Source: an uncultured Brevinema sp.
GTDB lineage: Bacteria > Spirochaetota > Brevinematia > Brevinematales > Brevinemataceae
Direction: 5' to 3'
Length of the DNA: 64,000 nt
Assembly: GCA_947038195.1 (NCBI GenBank)
Contig: CAMQVI010000005.1
Location: 1-64,000 of the forward strand
Part shown: one piece after another, positions 41,267 to 49,335 of the stretch
Layout: each line of letters starts with the position of its first letter
How positions within the stretch are numbered: the first letter of the stretch is position 1
The notes under the pieces: model-generated
Databases searched by the model: none
What the model was told of the DNA's origin: nothing
Seen by the model: the letters and a program-made list of their open reading frames with translations, nothing else
Position numbers and translations under genes: made by a program

Positions 41267-41848
41267 GTGAAACTTATTGTAGGCTTAGGGAATCCAGGTG
41301 ATTCCTACTCAAGAACGAGACACAACTTAGGCTTTCTTGTGTTAGATCAGTTAGCTAAAAGGCATAAAGTCTCTATTGATATCAAAAAGAAAAAATCTCT
41401 CATTGGTAAGATGCGTTTTAATAATGAAAAAATCATTATTCTAAAACCTCAAACCTTCATCAATCTTAGTGGAGAAGCGGTATTATATATGGCTAGTTTT
41501 CTAAGAATACAACCTCAAGATATTATTGTGGTATGTGATGATGCTAATTTAGAATTCGGAAATCTATCTGTTAGAAAATATGGCTCTTCAGGCGGACATA
41601 ATGGGATTAAATCTTTAATAAAGTTTCTTAAAGCCGATGATTTCCCTAGAGTGCGTATTGGGATAGGTAGACCAGAATTTGGTTCTTTAGAATCTTACGT
41701 TCTCTCTTCCTTTTCTAAAAATGAGGTTAAAAACCTTTTACCTTCTATCGATTCAGCCTGTGATATGATAGAAAAAATCCTATGTGGAGAAATTGAAAAT
41801 TGTATGGATATTAATATCCGTGAAAATCAATTAGCCCCCTCTCATTAA
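41267..41848 (+). CDS. pth: Peptidyl-tRNA hydrolase
   Basis: 193 residues, GTG start after TAGGGGGA. The family start is KLIVGLGNPGDSYSRTRHNLGF, with the catalytic His of TRHN. The catalytic Asp is in VCDDANLEFG and the substrate Asn in GGHNGIKSL. It recycles peptidyl-tRNA from aborted translation. Likely co-transcribed with rplY and followed by a terminator. Confidence 0.96.
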   Translation: MKLIVGLGNPGDSYSRTRHNLGFLVLDQLAKRHKVSIDIKKKKSLIGKMRFNNEKIIILKPQTFINLSGEAVLYMASFLRIQPQDIIVVCDDANLEFGNLSVRKYGSSGGHNGIKSLIKFLKADDFPRVRIGIGRPEFGSLESYVLSSFSKNEVKNLLPSIDSACDMIEKILCGEIENCMDINIRENQLAPSH

Positions 41849-41855
41849 TCAAAAT

Positions 41856-41890
41856 TAAAAAAACCACCTCTTAAATAGGGGTGGTTTTTT
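41856..41890 (+). terminator. pth terminator
   Basis: Arms AAAAAACCACC / GGTGGTTTTTT with a TCTTAAATAGG-type loop. Confidence 0.9.
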
Positions 41891-42089
41891 AGTGGAGATT
41901 TGTATTTTTTAAGTTCTGTTCATTTCTCAGAGCTTTTTATAAATCTTATATTAAGAAGTTTGGTTCAAAAAATAAAGAAATATGTCAAAAAATGAAACAA
42001 TGATCAAAAAAATGACTCTAAATGATTAAAAACAAGAAAACATGATAAATATAATCATATAAAATGAGTTTTTTATGATTACAAAACCC

Positions 42090-42611
42090 TTATAATTTAA
42101 TATTTTTGACATCGCCAAAACGGAATTTAAGCCCTGTGGTACCAAAGAATTGATCAGCATGGATTGCTAGACCTATATTCCAAAGAATATTTTTATGTAC
42201 AACGATATTAAACCCTGTTGCGAAGCCAGCGTGGAAGGAGTAATAACCTCGTGTTCCATCTGGTACAAATTGAATACCCAAGCCTAAAGATACATACCAA
42301 TCAAATTTAGGTAGAAGGGTGAGATGTAGCGTAGCCATAGGGGCTAGCGTGCCTGTAAAACCGTTTCCTAAAAAATTCAAACTAGAATCTAGTGTGAAAC
42401 CCATAGCGATACCTATATTTTTGTTCCAAGCACCTAAAATAACTTCAGCTGATGGTTGGATGGACAACATAGGGGGACCTAGGGGGTAAACACTAGCAGA
42501 ACCAGCTCCTATTCCTATTCCTAGAATAGCATTTCCTACAGCATAATTTTGTGCTGCGTGAGTAGCGTTAGCTGTGAATAATACCACTAAAGCCAATAAT
42601 GTTTTTTTCAT
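42090..42611 (-). CDS. Small secreted beta-barrel-like protein
   Basis: 173 residues from the ATG at 42611 (GGGAG seven bases upstream). The signal peptide is KKTLLALVVLFTANATHA. The mature part is Gly-rich with alternating hydrophobic strands: GNAILGIGIGAGSASVYP, WYVSLGLGIQFVP, GYYSFHAGFATGFNIVV. The C-terminus GTTGLKFRF resembles the last strand of outer-membrane barrels. It may be an eight-strand barrel. No family is recognised. Confidence 0.7.
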   Translation of the reverse strand: MKKTLLALVVLFTANATHAAQNYAVGNAILGIGIGAGSASVYPLGPPMLSIQPSAEVILGAWNKNIGIAMGFTLDSSLNFLGNGFTGTLAPMATLHLTLLPKFDWYVSLGLGIQFVPDGTRGYYSFHAGFATGFNIVVHKNILWNIGLAIHADQFFGTTGLKFRFGDVKNIKL

Positions 42612-42636
42612 AAAAAACTCCCTTTTATTACTTAAA

Positions 42637-42909
42637 TTATGATAAATCAACAAGTGATCTCTTTTGTTTTACGGGGTATGATTTTATTTGTATTTCTCTT
42701 TTGATAGCAGAAGAATGGTCGGAATACTCTTCTTTGTGTACAATAGATAAGGGTCTATGAATTTTTGTATATTTTGCTCCTCTTCCAGATAAGTGGAGCT
42801 TGAATCTCTTTTCTATATCTTTGGCAATCCCAGTATATAAGCTGCCACCTTCACAGAGGATTATATATACAAACCAAGGACCCTCAGAAAAAGTATTTTT
42901 TTTAGGCAT
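42637..42909 (-). CDS. GIY-YIG domain protein (YhbQ/UPF0213-like)
   Basis: 90 residues from the ATG at 42909; an in-frame upstream extension is AT-rich and unlike the family. The core is WFVYIILCEGGSLYTGIAKD (GIY-YIG reads VYI and YTG), with Arg in KDIEKRF, HLSGRGAKYT and Glu in IKREIQIKSYP. These residues match the catalytic Tyr/Arg/Glu of GIY-YIG nucleases. Members of the YhbQ group are short single-domain proteins of uncertain role. It lies 25 bases before the barrel gene and may be co-transcribed. Confidence 0.88.
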   Translation of the reverse strand: MPKKNTFSEGPWFVYIILCEGGSLYTGIAKDIEKRFKLHLSGRGAKYTKIHRPLSIVHKEEYSDHSSAIKREIQIKSYPVKQKRSLVDLS

Positions 42910-43052
42910 TTTTACTCTAACCTTATTCAAATAACTGAAAATATTATAGACGAACTTGTTAGAAAAATCAACTTTATAGTTTTTATATACTATATTATAT
43001 ACGGTTTTTTGAATGAAAACCAAAAAAATAAAACTTTTTTATACCATTTCTC

Positions 43053-43079
43053 TAAATGTTTTTAAAATAATTCCGAAAA
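43053..43079 (+). promoter_or_regulatory. Sigma-28-like promoter for fliY
   Basis: TAAATGTT, an 11-base spacer and TCCGAAAA, compared with TAAAGTTT-N11-GCCGATAA. Matches are 6/8 and 6/8, with exact spacing, 46 bases before the ATG. Confidence 0.55.
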
Positions 43080-43125
43080 TTATTTAGGTGAAAAGAGGAA
43101 TTTTTTACAATTTAGGGAGGCACTT

Positions 43126-44169
43126 ATGAGTGATTCTGTATTATCTCAAGAAGAATTGGATGCATTATTGACTGGATCGTCTATAGAAAGCGTAGATAGT
43201 GATACCTTAAGCTCTTCGGAAGAAAGTTTATTAACAAAAATATTTGAAAGTATGGGAACAGCTAGAGCCAGTACACTTGGTCAATTAGCTAACACTTCCA
43301 TAACCTTGGATCAAATAAATCTTAACACAGGTACAGCAGCAAAATTCGCTGAAGAATTTGTTTCCCCACTTGTAGGGGCTAATGCTACTATTACAGGGGC
43401 TAATTTATCAGGAGATTGGACACTTTTTGCGCCTGAAACAACAGTTCTTAGTATTGGTAATAGTATTCTACAATCTGAGGCAACAGAGCTCAATGAAGAC
43501 ATTACAGATGCTTTTGCTGAGGCAATATCTACCTGTATGGCATCAGACGTTAAAGTGTTATCTGATAATGTTAAAAGCGATATAAGACCTGGTGCTACAG
43601 AAACACAAAGATATAACAATGGAACAGATTTTATTACGACAGCAGGACCTTTATTAAGAGTAGGGATTCACCTTACTATTGATGGGGCTTCCTATCCTAG
43701 CTATATTATCACTTCTATGAGAACGGCTAAAAGCATTGCTCGTTTACTAGCTCCAGCCCCTACAGCGCCTACTAATGGAGGAGATTTAGGGGAAGGCTCA
43801 GTATCTAGTGGTTCTGGTGGTAATGCTATTAATATGGCCCCTGCTCAGTTCCAACAATTTAGTCCTCACGGTGTTGTTGAGCCTTTGGACAATCTAGCCT
43901 TGCTTCTTGATGTTCCTATGCGTGTTACGGTAGAATTAGGACGTACTCGTATGACCATTAAGGACATTCTCAATCTTGGGGAAGGATCTATCGTAGAATT
44001 AGAAAAACTTGCTGGAGAGCCTGTAGACGTACTAGTTAACGATAAACTTATCGCTCTTGGTGAGGTTGTGGTTATTGACGAAAACTTCTCCATTCGTGTT
44101 ACTAAAGTTGTTACTCCTATGGAAAGAATATTCGACAGAGAAAACCTACACGGTAAAGGTGGCGTTTAA
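43126..44169 (+). CDS. fliY: Flagellar motor switch protein FliY/FliN
   Basis: 347 residues. Residues 5-14 (VLSQEELDALL) resemble the FliM/FliY N-terminal CheY-binding peptide. The middle (about 30-215) resembles a degenerate CheC-like domain: VLSIGNSILQSEATELNEDI and DAFAEAISTCMASDV occupy the two helices that carry the phosphatase E..N motifs in CheC, but the Asn in the second is Ser. The C-terminal SpoA/FliN domain (about 255-340) has LLDVPMRVTVELGRTRMTIKDIL and LAGEPVDVLVNDKLIALGEVVVIDENFSIRV across strands. It forms the C-ring bottom. Standalone gene with its own promoter and terminator. Confidence 0.9.
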   Translation: MSDSVLSQEELDALLTGSSIESVDSDTLSSSEESLLTKIFESMGTARASTLGQLANTSITLDQINLNTGTAAKFAEEFVSPLVGANATITGANLSGDWTLFAPETTVLSIGNSILQSEATELNEDITDAFAEAISTCMASDVKVLSDNVKSDIRPGATETQRYNNGTDFITTAGPLLRVGIHLTIDGASYPSYIITSMRTAKSIARLLAPAPTAPTNGGDLGEGSVSSGSGGNAINMAPAQFQQFSPHGVVEPLDNLALLLDVPMRVTVELGRTRMTIKDILNLGEGSIVELEKLAGEPVDVLVNDKLIALGEVVVIDENFSIRVTKVVTPMERIFDRENLHGKGGV

Positions 44170-44194
44170 GCATCTTGTTTCTTATAAAAATTAT

Positions 44195-44229
44195 AAGAAT
44201 CCCTCCTATTTTAGGGGGGATTCTTTTTT
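44195..44229 (+). terminator. fliY terminator
   Basis: Arms AAGAATCCCTCC / GGGGGGATTCTT followed by T6. The stem resembles the one at 63438-63470. Confidence 0.9.
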
Positions 44230-44230
44230 A

Positions 44231-44259
44231 TTGCAGAAAGAGCAATTCTTGTGTATAAT
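44231..44259 (+). promoter_or_regulatory. recF promoter
   Basis: TTGCAG, 17-base spacer, TATAAT, with an extra TG one base before the -10. It sits right after the fliY terminator and 25 bases before the recF ATG. Confidence 0.7.
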
Positions 44260-44284
44260 ACTATAAAGCTATTTTGAGGAATAT

Positions 44285-45331
44285 ATGTTTTTAGAAGATT
44301 TAAAACTAATCAATTTTCGTTCTTTCCCTGAGCTGCGTATCAAATCTTTCAATAAAATCAATTGTCTTATCGGTGAAAATGGAGCAGGTAAGACTAATTT
44401 TATGGAAGGAGTCTATCTCCTATCTTCTAATAGAGGATTCCGTACGGGTGATAGGAAAGAATTAACCTATAGAAACGCCGAAGGATTTTTCATTCAAGGA
44501 TCCTTTGATGGAGATATGATAGCGAGAACCATTACCGAAAAAAAGAAACAACTTACACTCAATGAAGAAGCTATACCAGCTAATAAATTAAGAGTTTACA
44601 ATCCAATAGTGGCATTTTCTCCCAATGATATATTTCTTGCTACTGGTTCTTCTGATACAAGAAGAAGATTTTTTGATGCAGCTATTGCCCTAAGAGACCA
44701 TGAATATAGTGATTATTTAGCTACTTATGAAAGAGCTCTTAGACAAAGAAATGCCTCCCTAAAAAAAGATCCCAAACATGCTAATTTATGGAACGAAGCT
44801 CTTATTACTAGTGGTGCTAAAATTATAGAAAAAAGACTAGCCTTTGTCAAGCTACTAATCCCCAAAGTTCAAACTCTCTATGCAGAGTTAGCCAAAGGAT
44901 CTGCTAATCTCAAGTATTTTAATAACTTCAAATTAACTCAAAATATAGAGGAAGGGTTGAAAAAAGCTTTAAAAGATAGTAGTAGCGATGATTTGAGAAG
45001 AAAACATACGACGAAAGGGCCACATAGAGATGATATCACAATTTTAATTAACGACCTTCCTGCAGCTAAATCAGGATCACAGGGACAAAATCGCACTCTT
45101 TCCTTTGCCCTTAAAATTGGCTCTGTAGAAATTATCGAAGAGACCTTAGGGCGTAAGCCTATTCTTCTTGTGGATGATGCTCTTTTAGAAGTAGACCCTT
45201 CAAAAAGAAAAAGAATATTTGATAAAATAAACAGTTTAGGGGTTCAGTTATTTCTTACAGCTACAACAAAAGAATTTTTTAGTTTTATAGACAAACAAGA
45301 AGAAGTTAATTACATAGATTTTGATCTTTAA
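44285..45331 (+). CDS. recF: DNA replication/repair protein RecF
   Basis: 348 residues. LKLINFRSFPELRIKSFNKINCLIGENGAGKTNFME (two parts) includes the Walker A box. Other marks: GFRTGDRKELTYR, RRRFFDAAIAL, HTTKGPHRDDI, the signature GSQGQNRTLSFALKI and Walker B ILLVDDALLEVDPSKR (usually DDxxSELD). It loads RecA at gaps with RecO and RecR. The usual neighbours dnaA, dnaN and gyrB are absent, so it is dispersed from oriC. Its 3' end overlaps folC by 26 bases on the opposite strand. Confidence 0.94.
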   Translation: MFLEDLKLINFRSFPELRIKSFNKINCLIGENGAGKTNFMEGVYLLSSNRGFRTGDRKELTYRNAEGFFIQGSFDGDMIARTITEKKKQLTLNEEAIPANKLRVYNPIVAFSPNDIFLATGSSDTRRRFFDAAIALRDHEYSDYLATYERALRQRNASLKKDPKHANLWNEALITSGAKIIEKRLAFVKLLIPKVQTLYAELAKGSANLKYFNNFKLTQNIEEGLKKALKDSSSDDLRRKHTTKGPHRDDITILINDLPAAKSGSQGQNRTLSFALKIGSVEIIEETLGRKPILLVDDALLEVDPSKRKRIFDKINSLGVQLFLTATTKEFFSFIDKQEEVNYIDFDL

Positions 45332-46562
45332 GAAGATCTCTTATAATACTAACGCTATAAAAAGACCCAGCAAAAACGAGCCTCTCTAAAGGGGCTTTTT
45401 TTATTTGGTGAGTTCTCAAATCAGAAGTATACTCCAGGGTAAAATCATCTTTTAAAAGAGCCAATAAAGCTAGACCACGGGATTTTCTATTACTACGGGC
45501 ATCAAAATCAAAAACCTTAATGCATCTTACGATACTCTTATATTGTATTAAAATACTTGTTATTTTTTGAATATCTTTTTCTTCTAAGATAGTAAGGCAC
45601 AGGGTAATATCTTTCCAATTCATCCAAGATTCCAAAGTCTCCATGAGATTTTGGAATGAGGTATCATTATGAGCAGTATCTATAATAATATCGGGGTGGA
45701 CGAGATCCATTCTGTAAGGGATTTTTTTCTCTGCTACTTCTCTAATAATATCATAAGAAATCAAAGGAAATTTACTCATAATCCCCACAACGGCAAGACA
45801 GAAATTTTTAATATGAGCTTGCCCTATGCGGTTGAGGTTAATATTATAGATAAGTTGATCTTGTATTTTAAGGTCAAAATTACCGGTATAGTTGTCAGAA
45901 ATTGTTAAATTTTCTACAGAACAGATATCAGAATAAAAGTGGACATTGCCCTCTGTTAGAAAAACTTCTTTAACATTTTCATCTTGGTCAACACTAAAAG
46001 CGGGAACATTTTTTTTAATAATCCCAGCTTTATCAAAAGCTATTTCTTCTAAACTATCTCCTAAAAGCTCTTTGTGTTCTATAGAGATATGTCCCAATAA
46101 AGAGACAAAAGGTGTGCAAAAATTAGTAGGGTCATACCGACCTCCTACCCCAGCTTCTAAGACGGTATACTCACAAGCTTCTTCCTCAAAAAATATGAGG
46201 GCTAAAAATAAGCAAACCTCAAAAAAATGAAATTTTTGGGTTTCTAAGACAGGAGCAAAACGTTCTATAAGGAGAATCAACTGGTTTTCGGAAATCATGC
46301 CATCAGAAGTAACAAATCGTTCTCTCACATCGAAGATATGAGGAGAAACAAATAAACCCACTTTATACTCCATGGCTTTTAATAACTCAAAAGAGCTTTG
46401 AGCTAGAGAGCCTTTACCTTTAGAGCCTGCTACATGAACATACTGTATTTTGTCAGGATTATAGTCCAGACTTTTTAGGAGATTATAAACACGGACAGGG
46501 TATATTTCTTTGGGATTTTTTTGAGTATGGCTATAAGATAAAATGTAATCCAATGCTTTCAT
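45306..46562 (-). CDS. folC: Folylpolyglutamate/dihydrofolate synthase FolC
   Basis: 418 residues. The Mur-ligase P-loop is VAGSKGKGSLAQ (about residues 44-55), then GLFVSPHIFDVRERF. The substrate motif is LEAGVGGRYDPTNFC (usually EVGLGGRLDATN). LGHISIEHKELLGDSLEEIAFDKAGIIK, in two parts, is the central family block. IDTAHND starts the C-terminal domain (about 300). It adds glutamate to folates. AGAGG precedes the ATG. It is last of a minus-strand run with the glycosylase and glycosyltransferase. Confidence 0.94.
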   Translation of the reverse strand: MKALDYILSYSHTQKNPKEIYPVRVYNLLKSLDYNPDKIQYVHVAGSKGKGSLAQSSFELLKAMEYKVGLFVSPHIFDVRERFVTSDGMISENQLILLIERFAPVLETQKFHFFEVCLFLALIFFEEEACEYTVLEAGVGGRYDPTNFCTPFVSLLGHISIEHKELLGDSLEEIAFDKAGIIKKNVPAFSVDQDENVKEVFLTEGNVHFYSDICSVENLTISDNYTGNFDLKIQDQLIYNINLNRIGQAHIKNFCLAVVGIMSKFPLISYDIIREVAEKKIPYRMDLVHPDIIIDTAHNDTSFQNLMETLESWMNWKDITLCLTILEEKDIQKITSILIQYKSIVRCIKVFDFDARSNRKSRGLALLALLKDDFTLEYTSDLRTHQIKKAPLERLVFAGSFYSVSIIRDLLKDQNLCN

Positions 46563-46572
46563 AAGACAACCT

Positions 46573-47280
46573 CTATTTTAGAATCATTATTCTTTCTAAG
46601 GGGATTTGAGGATCAGCTCTCTTAACACTAGCTGCCCATATCGCAAAATCTGCTCTTGGGATGGTAGAGTGCCCTACATTCTGTATCCATAAATCACTGT
46701 GTATAAAATCATAAAAAAGCTTTTCCCATGAGAGGTACTTTTTAGATAATTGGTTTATAGTGGTATCTAGGGGAAGGATTTTCACATCTTTCATAAAATT
46801 AATAATATGCCTATCTAAAATCACGAGATCACCGCTACGTCCTATATTACGAAGGTAATGGCTAGCTTCTTTGTAGTTCATGCCTTTTACATAGTCTACA
46901 AGGTATTGTCTTTGTTCTGCGGGAGTGTTTAGAGATAGAAAATTTTCTATATGTTCTCTTCCCCGCTCTCTCCACAGGACAAGACGCTCAGCTTTTTGAT
47001 TATGGAAACGAATATAAGGGGGTTTTCTAAGACAATCTGCAATTTTTTCAAGACTAGCTTTGTAAAAGAAATTATTAGAGAATAATTCTTTATAAGTAAT
47101 GTCGGCTGAATCAGATTTGGTAGCAGGAGTAAGAAAACAGTAGACAGCTTGTTCAAAAATTTCTTTTTGGTTTTCTTCAAACACAAGCTGTGCATTCCCT
47201 TGAGTAGAGAGAGGGTATTGTTCATAAAAATATTTTAAATGATTAAAAAATGTGGTATCATGAGAAAAATAAGATTCCAT
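46573..47280 (-). CDS. Ogg2-type 8-oxoguanine DNA glycosylase/AP lyase
   Basis: 235 residues from the ATG at 47280, five bases after AGGAG. Ogg2 marks are YCFLTPATKSDSAD (family: xCxLTxxTS), IRFHNQKAERLV, and the helix-hairpin-helix block GMNYKEASHYLRNIG followed by LVILDRHIINFM. The Lys in YKEASH is the expected Schiff-base nucleophile and the Asp in ILDRHI the activating Asp. The enzyme removes oxidised guanine and nicks the strand. Ogg2 was described mainly in archaea with scattered bacterial members; this call rests on motifs. Confidence 0.85.
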   Translation of the reverse strand: MESYFSHDTTFFNHLKYFYEQYPLSTQGNAQLVFEENQKEIFEQAVYCFLTPATKSDSADITYKELFSNNFFYKASLEKIADCLRKPPYIRFHNQKAERLVLWRERGREHIENFLSLNTPAEQRQYLVDYVKGMNYKEASHYLRNIGRSGDLVILDRHIINFMKDVKILPLDTTINQLSKKYLSWEKLFYDFIHSDLWIQNVGHSTIPRADFAIWAASVKRADPQIPLERIMILK

Positions 47281-47312
47281 TCTAGCTCCTAATGACACTC
47301 TTTTTTGGTAGT

Positions 47313-48518
47313 TTATTCCCCTATTAAGGCTTTTAAAATCATATCTTCATCTTTTATAAACTCAGACTTTTCTAGAGTATGAACAATAACCTTGGCAATA
47401 AGGTCTGTTCCATTTTGGAATAGATTTAAGTGAGAAATATTTTCTTTTAATTCTTCTAGCTGAGCAGGGCACAAGATAAGATTTTCCACAAGAGAAGATA
47501 TTTTAAATAGATTAGTACAAGAAAGGATCCCCTTCTGACTGGTAAAAAATTCTGCTGTTTTTTTCTCTGCAGAATTGGCTGTAAAATTCACGATCACGGG
47601 TAATCTTAGTTTTAGGCATTCTAAAACAGAGGCTGGGCCACTTTTCCCGATAAAAAGATCGCTAATTTGAATGAAAGGGGTGATACTATCTACAAAACCG
47701 AAAACGGCTATTTTAATGTTACTTTCTGACTCTATAAGATGCTTTTTTATCTTTTGTAGTTTGCGGTATAGTTTTTCATTTCTACCGCATATAGCAATAA
47801 TATCAATAGGAGCTGAAATTTTTATAACTTGCCCTATGGTTTGGAGCATAAGTCCTATTCCCTGTCCTCCGTCACTCATTAAAATGGTAAAAGCATCTTC
47901 TCTCAATCCATATTCTTTTTGTAGGGATTTTTTATCTATAAGAACAGGTTCTTCAAACTCTTTACGTAAAGCTTGAGGAACGCGCATTAATTTATCTTCT
48001 TCATGCCCATATTTACGAGCTGATTGGATAGCTAGATCAGAACAGACGAGAAGAACATCCCCTCTTCTATCCCATTGGGGAAAAGTTTCAAAGGTATCAG
48101 GATTTAAAGCAATAATAGGAAAGTCTAATTGGTGGTGTTCTCTTGCATCAAGAGCTAAGGTGTGGGTAAAAAAATGAGTTGTGAACAAAAGATCAGGGTG
48201 GACTTCTTGTATATAATTAACAGAGTTTTTCCATACTCTTTTAAACAAAAGAGGAATATAACGAGGGGTCCATTTATAAAAGACATGTCCCATAAAAAGT
48301 ATCATTTTAGTTGTTAGAGGGTGCTTCAGGAGGTAATTCCATTGCTTTTCTATCCGTCTATTAAATTTTTTTTCACCAACATCATCGAAAAAATTACTTG
48401 TTGTGATTTGAAATTTATTAGGGTACAGATCTTCTATTCGATCTGCTATGGCTAAAGCTGGGGTGCTATGTCCTGCCCCAGTATTAGTATAAGTAATATA
48501 AATATGTGGCTTTTTCAT
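47313..48518 (-). CDS. GT28-like glycosyltransferase (diacylglycerol glycosyltransferase/MurG-like)
   Basis: 401 residues from the ATG at 48518 (AGGAAG seven bases upstream). The N-terminal motif IYITYTNTGAGHSTPALAIADRI is the GAGH motif of MGDG synthase/UgtP-type enzymes, and the C-terminal GKSGPASVLECLKLRLPVIVNF is the UDP-sugar/nucleotide site. The region between (RVPQALRKEF, LMSDGGQGIGLML) fits the GT28 two-domain fold. Likely transfers a sugar to a membrane lipid; MurG itself is less likely because no cell-wall genes are adjacent. It is first of the minus-strand run. Confidence 0.85.
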   Translation of the reverse strand: MKKPHIYITYTNTGAGHSTPALAIADRIEDLYPNKFQITTSNFFDDVGEKKFNRRIEKQWNYLLKHPLTTKMILFMGHVFYKWTPRYIPLLFKRVWKNSVNYIQEVHPDLLFTTHFFTHTLALDAREHHQLDFPIIALNPDTFETFPQWDRRGDVLLVCSDLAIQSARKYGHEEDKLMRVPQALRKEFEEPVLIDKKSLQKEYGLREDAFTILMSDGGQGIGLMLQTIGQVIKISAPIDIIAICGRNEKLYRKLQKIKKHLIESESNIKIAVFGFVDSITPFIQISDLFIGKSGPASVLECLKLRLPVIVNFTANSAEKKTAEFFTSQKGILSCTNLFKISSLVENLILCPAQLEELKENISHLNLFQNGTDLIAKVIVHTLEKSEFIKDEDMILKALIGE

Positions 48519-48594
48519 CAATCTTCCTACTATATTCTTGTTATAAAACATTATACTACAGATCCTTATATTTTTCAACTCTTAAAAGATTGAT

Positions 48595-48623
48595 TTGACG
48601 ATAGAAAGTAAAGATTGTATTAT
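48595..48623 (+). promoter_or_regulatory. Promoter for the 48658 gene
   Basis: TTGACG, 17-base spacer, TATTAT, 35 bases before the ATG. Confidence 0.7.
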
Positions 48624-48657
48624 TAATTATACTAATTAATAAAGAGGAGTATATTAA

Positions 48658-49203
48658 ATGAAAAGTAAAATGATTATAATGGCTATTTTCCTTATAAGCT
48701 TTGGAGCTGCCAATCTCAGTTATGCTCAAAAAAAAGAACAGAAAAAAGCGCTTCTCGGGGGCTGGGCAGTTTATGAGCAACAACTAGGTGCTTTAGATAA
48801 TTCTTTCTTTACCTTAGGAGGGGTCTCTTTAGGGATTTCTTTCTTTGGAATTTCTGTAGGGCTTGCCGTATATGGTAATTACCCTTACGAATCCAATCGT
48901 TCTTTTATAGGTAATGATTTACAATTTTACTACGGTGGTATTCAGTTAGGCTATAAAAAAACTTGGGGAGCTGTTGGAACAAGAGCTTTTCTTCTATTAG
49001 GAGGCGCCTCTACAAAGGTAGGTGGTCATTATAAAGCATATTTTGCTTTAGCCCCATCTTTTCATATTGATTTTCATATTTTCAAATCTCTTGTCATTAG
49101 TGCTGGGGTAAATTACCGTTATCTTAGTAATGAAAGTTTATATGACCTTAACTATTGGAAAAATTCTATTTCTGGGACTTTGAGTATAGGTTGGGTGCAT
49201 TAA
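48658..49203 (+). CDS. Small secreted beta-barrel-like protein (paralogue of 54197 gene)
   Basis: 181 residues with signal peptide ending AANLSYAQ. The mature part has VYEQQLGALDNSFFTLGG, VGLAVYGNYP, FYYGGIQLGY, LLLGGAST and VISAGVNYRYLS, alternating like outer-membrane strands. The gene at 54197 has KYQQEFGALNDHFFTVGG, VALYTPM, FVYGGGIIGF and YISLGVSYRYIE at the same spacing, so they are paralogues. AGAGGAG precedes the ATG. Family not recognised. Confidence 0.75.
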   Translation: MKSKMIIMAIFLISFGAANLSYAQKKEQKKALLGGWAVYEQQLGALDNSFFTLGGVSLGISFFGISVGLAVYGNYPYESNRSFIGNDLQFYYGGIQLGYKKTWGAVGTRAFLLLGGASTKVGGHYKAYFALAPSFHIDFHIFKSLVISAGVNYRYLSNESLYDLNYWKNSISGTLSIGWVH

Positions 49204-49235
49204 TTTTTTAAACAAAAAAATTTAAAAATCAAATG

Positions 49236-49267
49236 AAAACAGTAGCGTTTATATGCTACTGTTTTCT
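49236..49267 (+). terminator. Terminator of the 48658 gene
   Basis: Arms AAAACAGTAGC / GCTACTGTTTT around GTTTATAT, with T-rich tail. Confidence 0.88.
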
Positions 49268-49286
49268 TATTATCTCCATTTAAAGA

Positions 49287-49315
49287 TTGATTAATATAGT
49301 ATAATATGTTATTAT
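49287..49315 (+). promoter_or_regulatory. Promoter for the 49336 gene
   Basis: TTGATT, 17-base spacer, TATTAT, 21 bases before the ATG. Confidence 0.55.
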
Positions 49316-49335
49316 ATTAAATCTAGGAGGTATTT

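Noticed and set aside
41891-42089. Gene or RNA in the AT-rich gap after pth
   Set aside because: No start with a ribosome site, no strong fold and no repeat; I see only AT-rich spacer.
43126-44169. Active CheC phosphatase
   Set aside because: Helix motifs are degenerate (the second has Ser for Asn), and the C-terminal FliN domain shows it is a switch protein.
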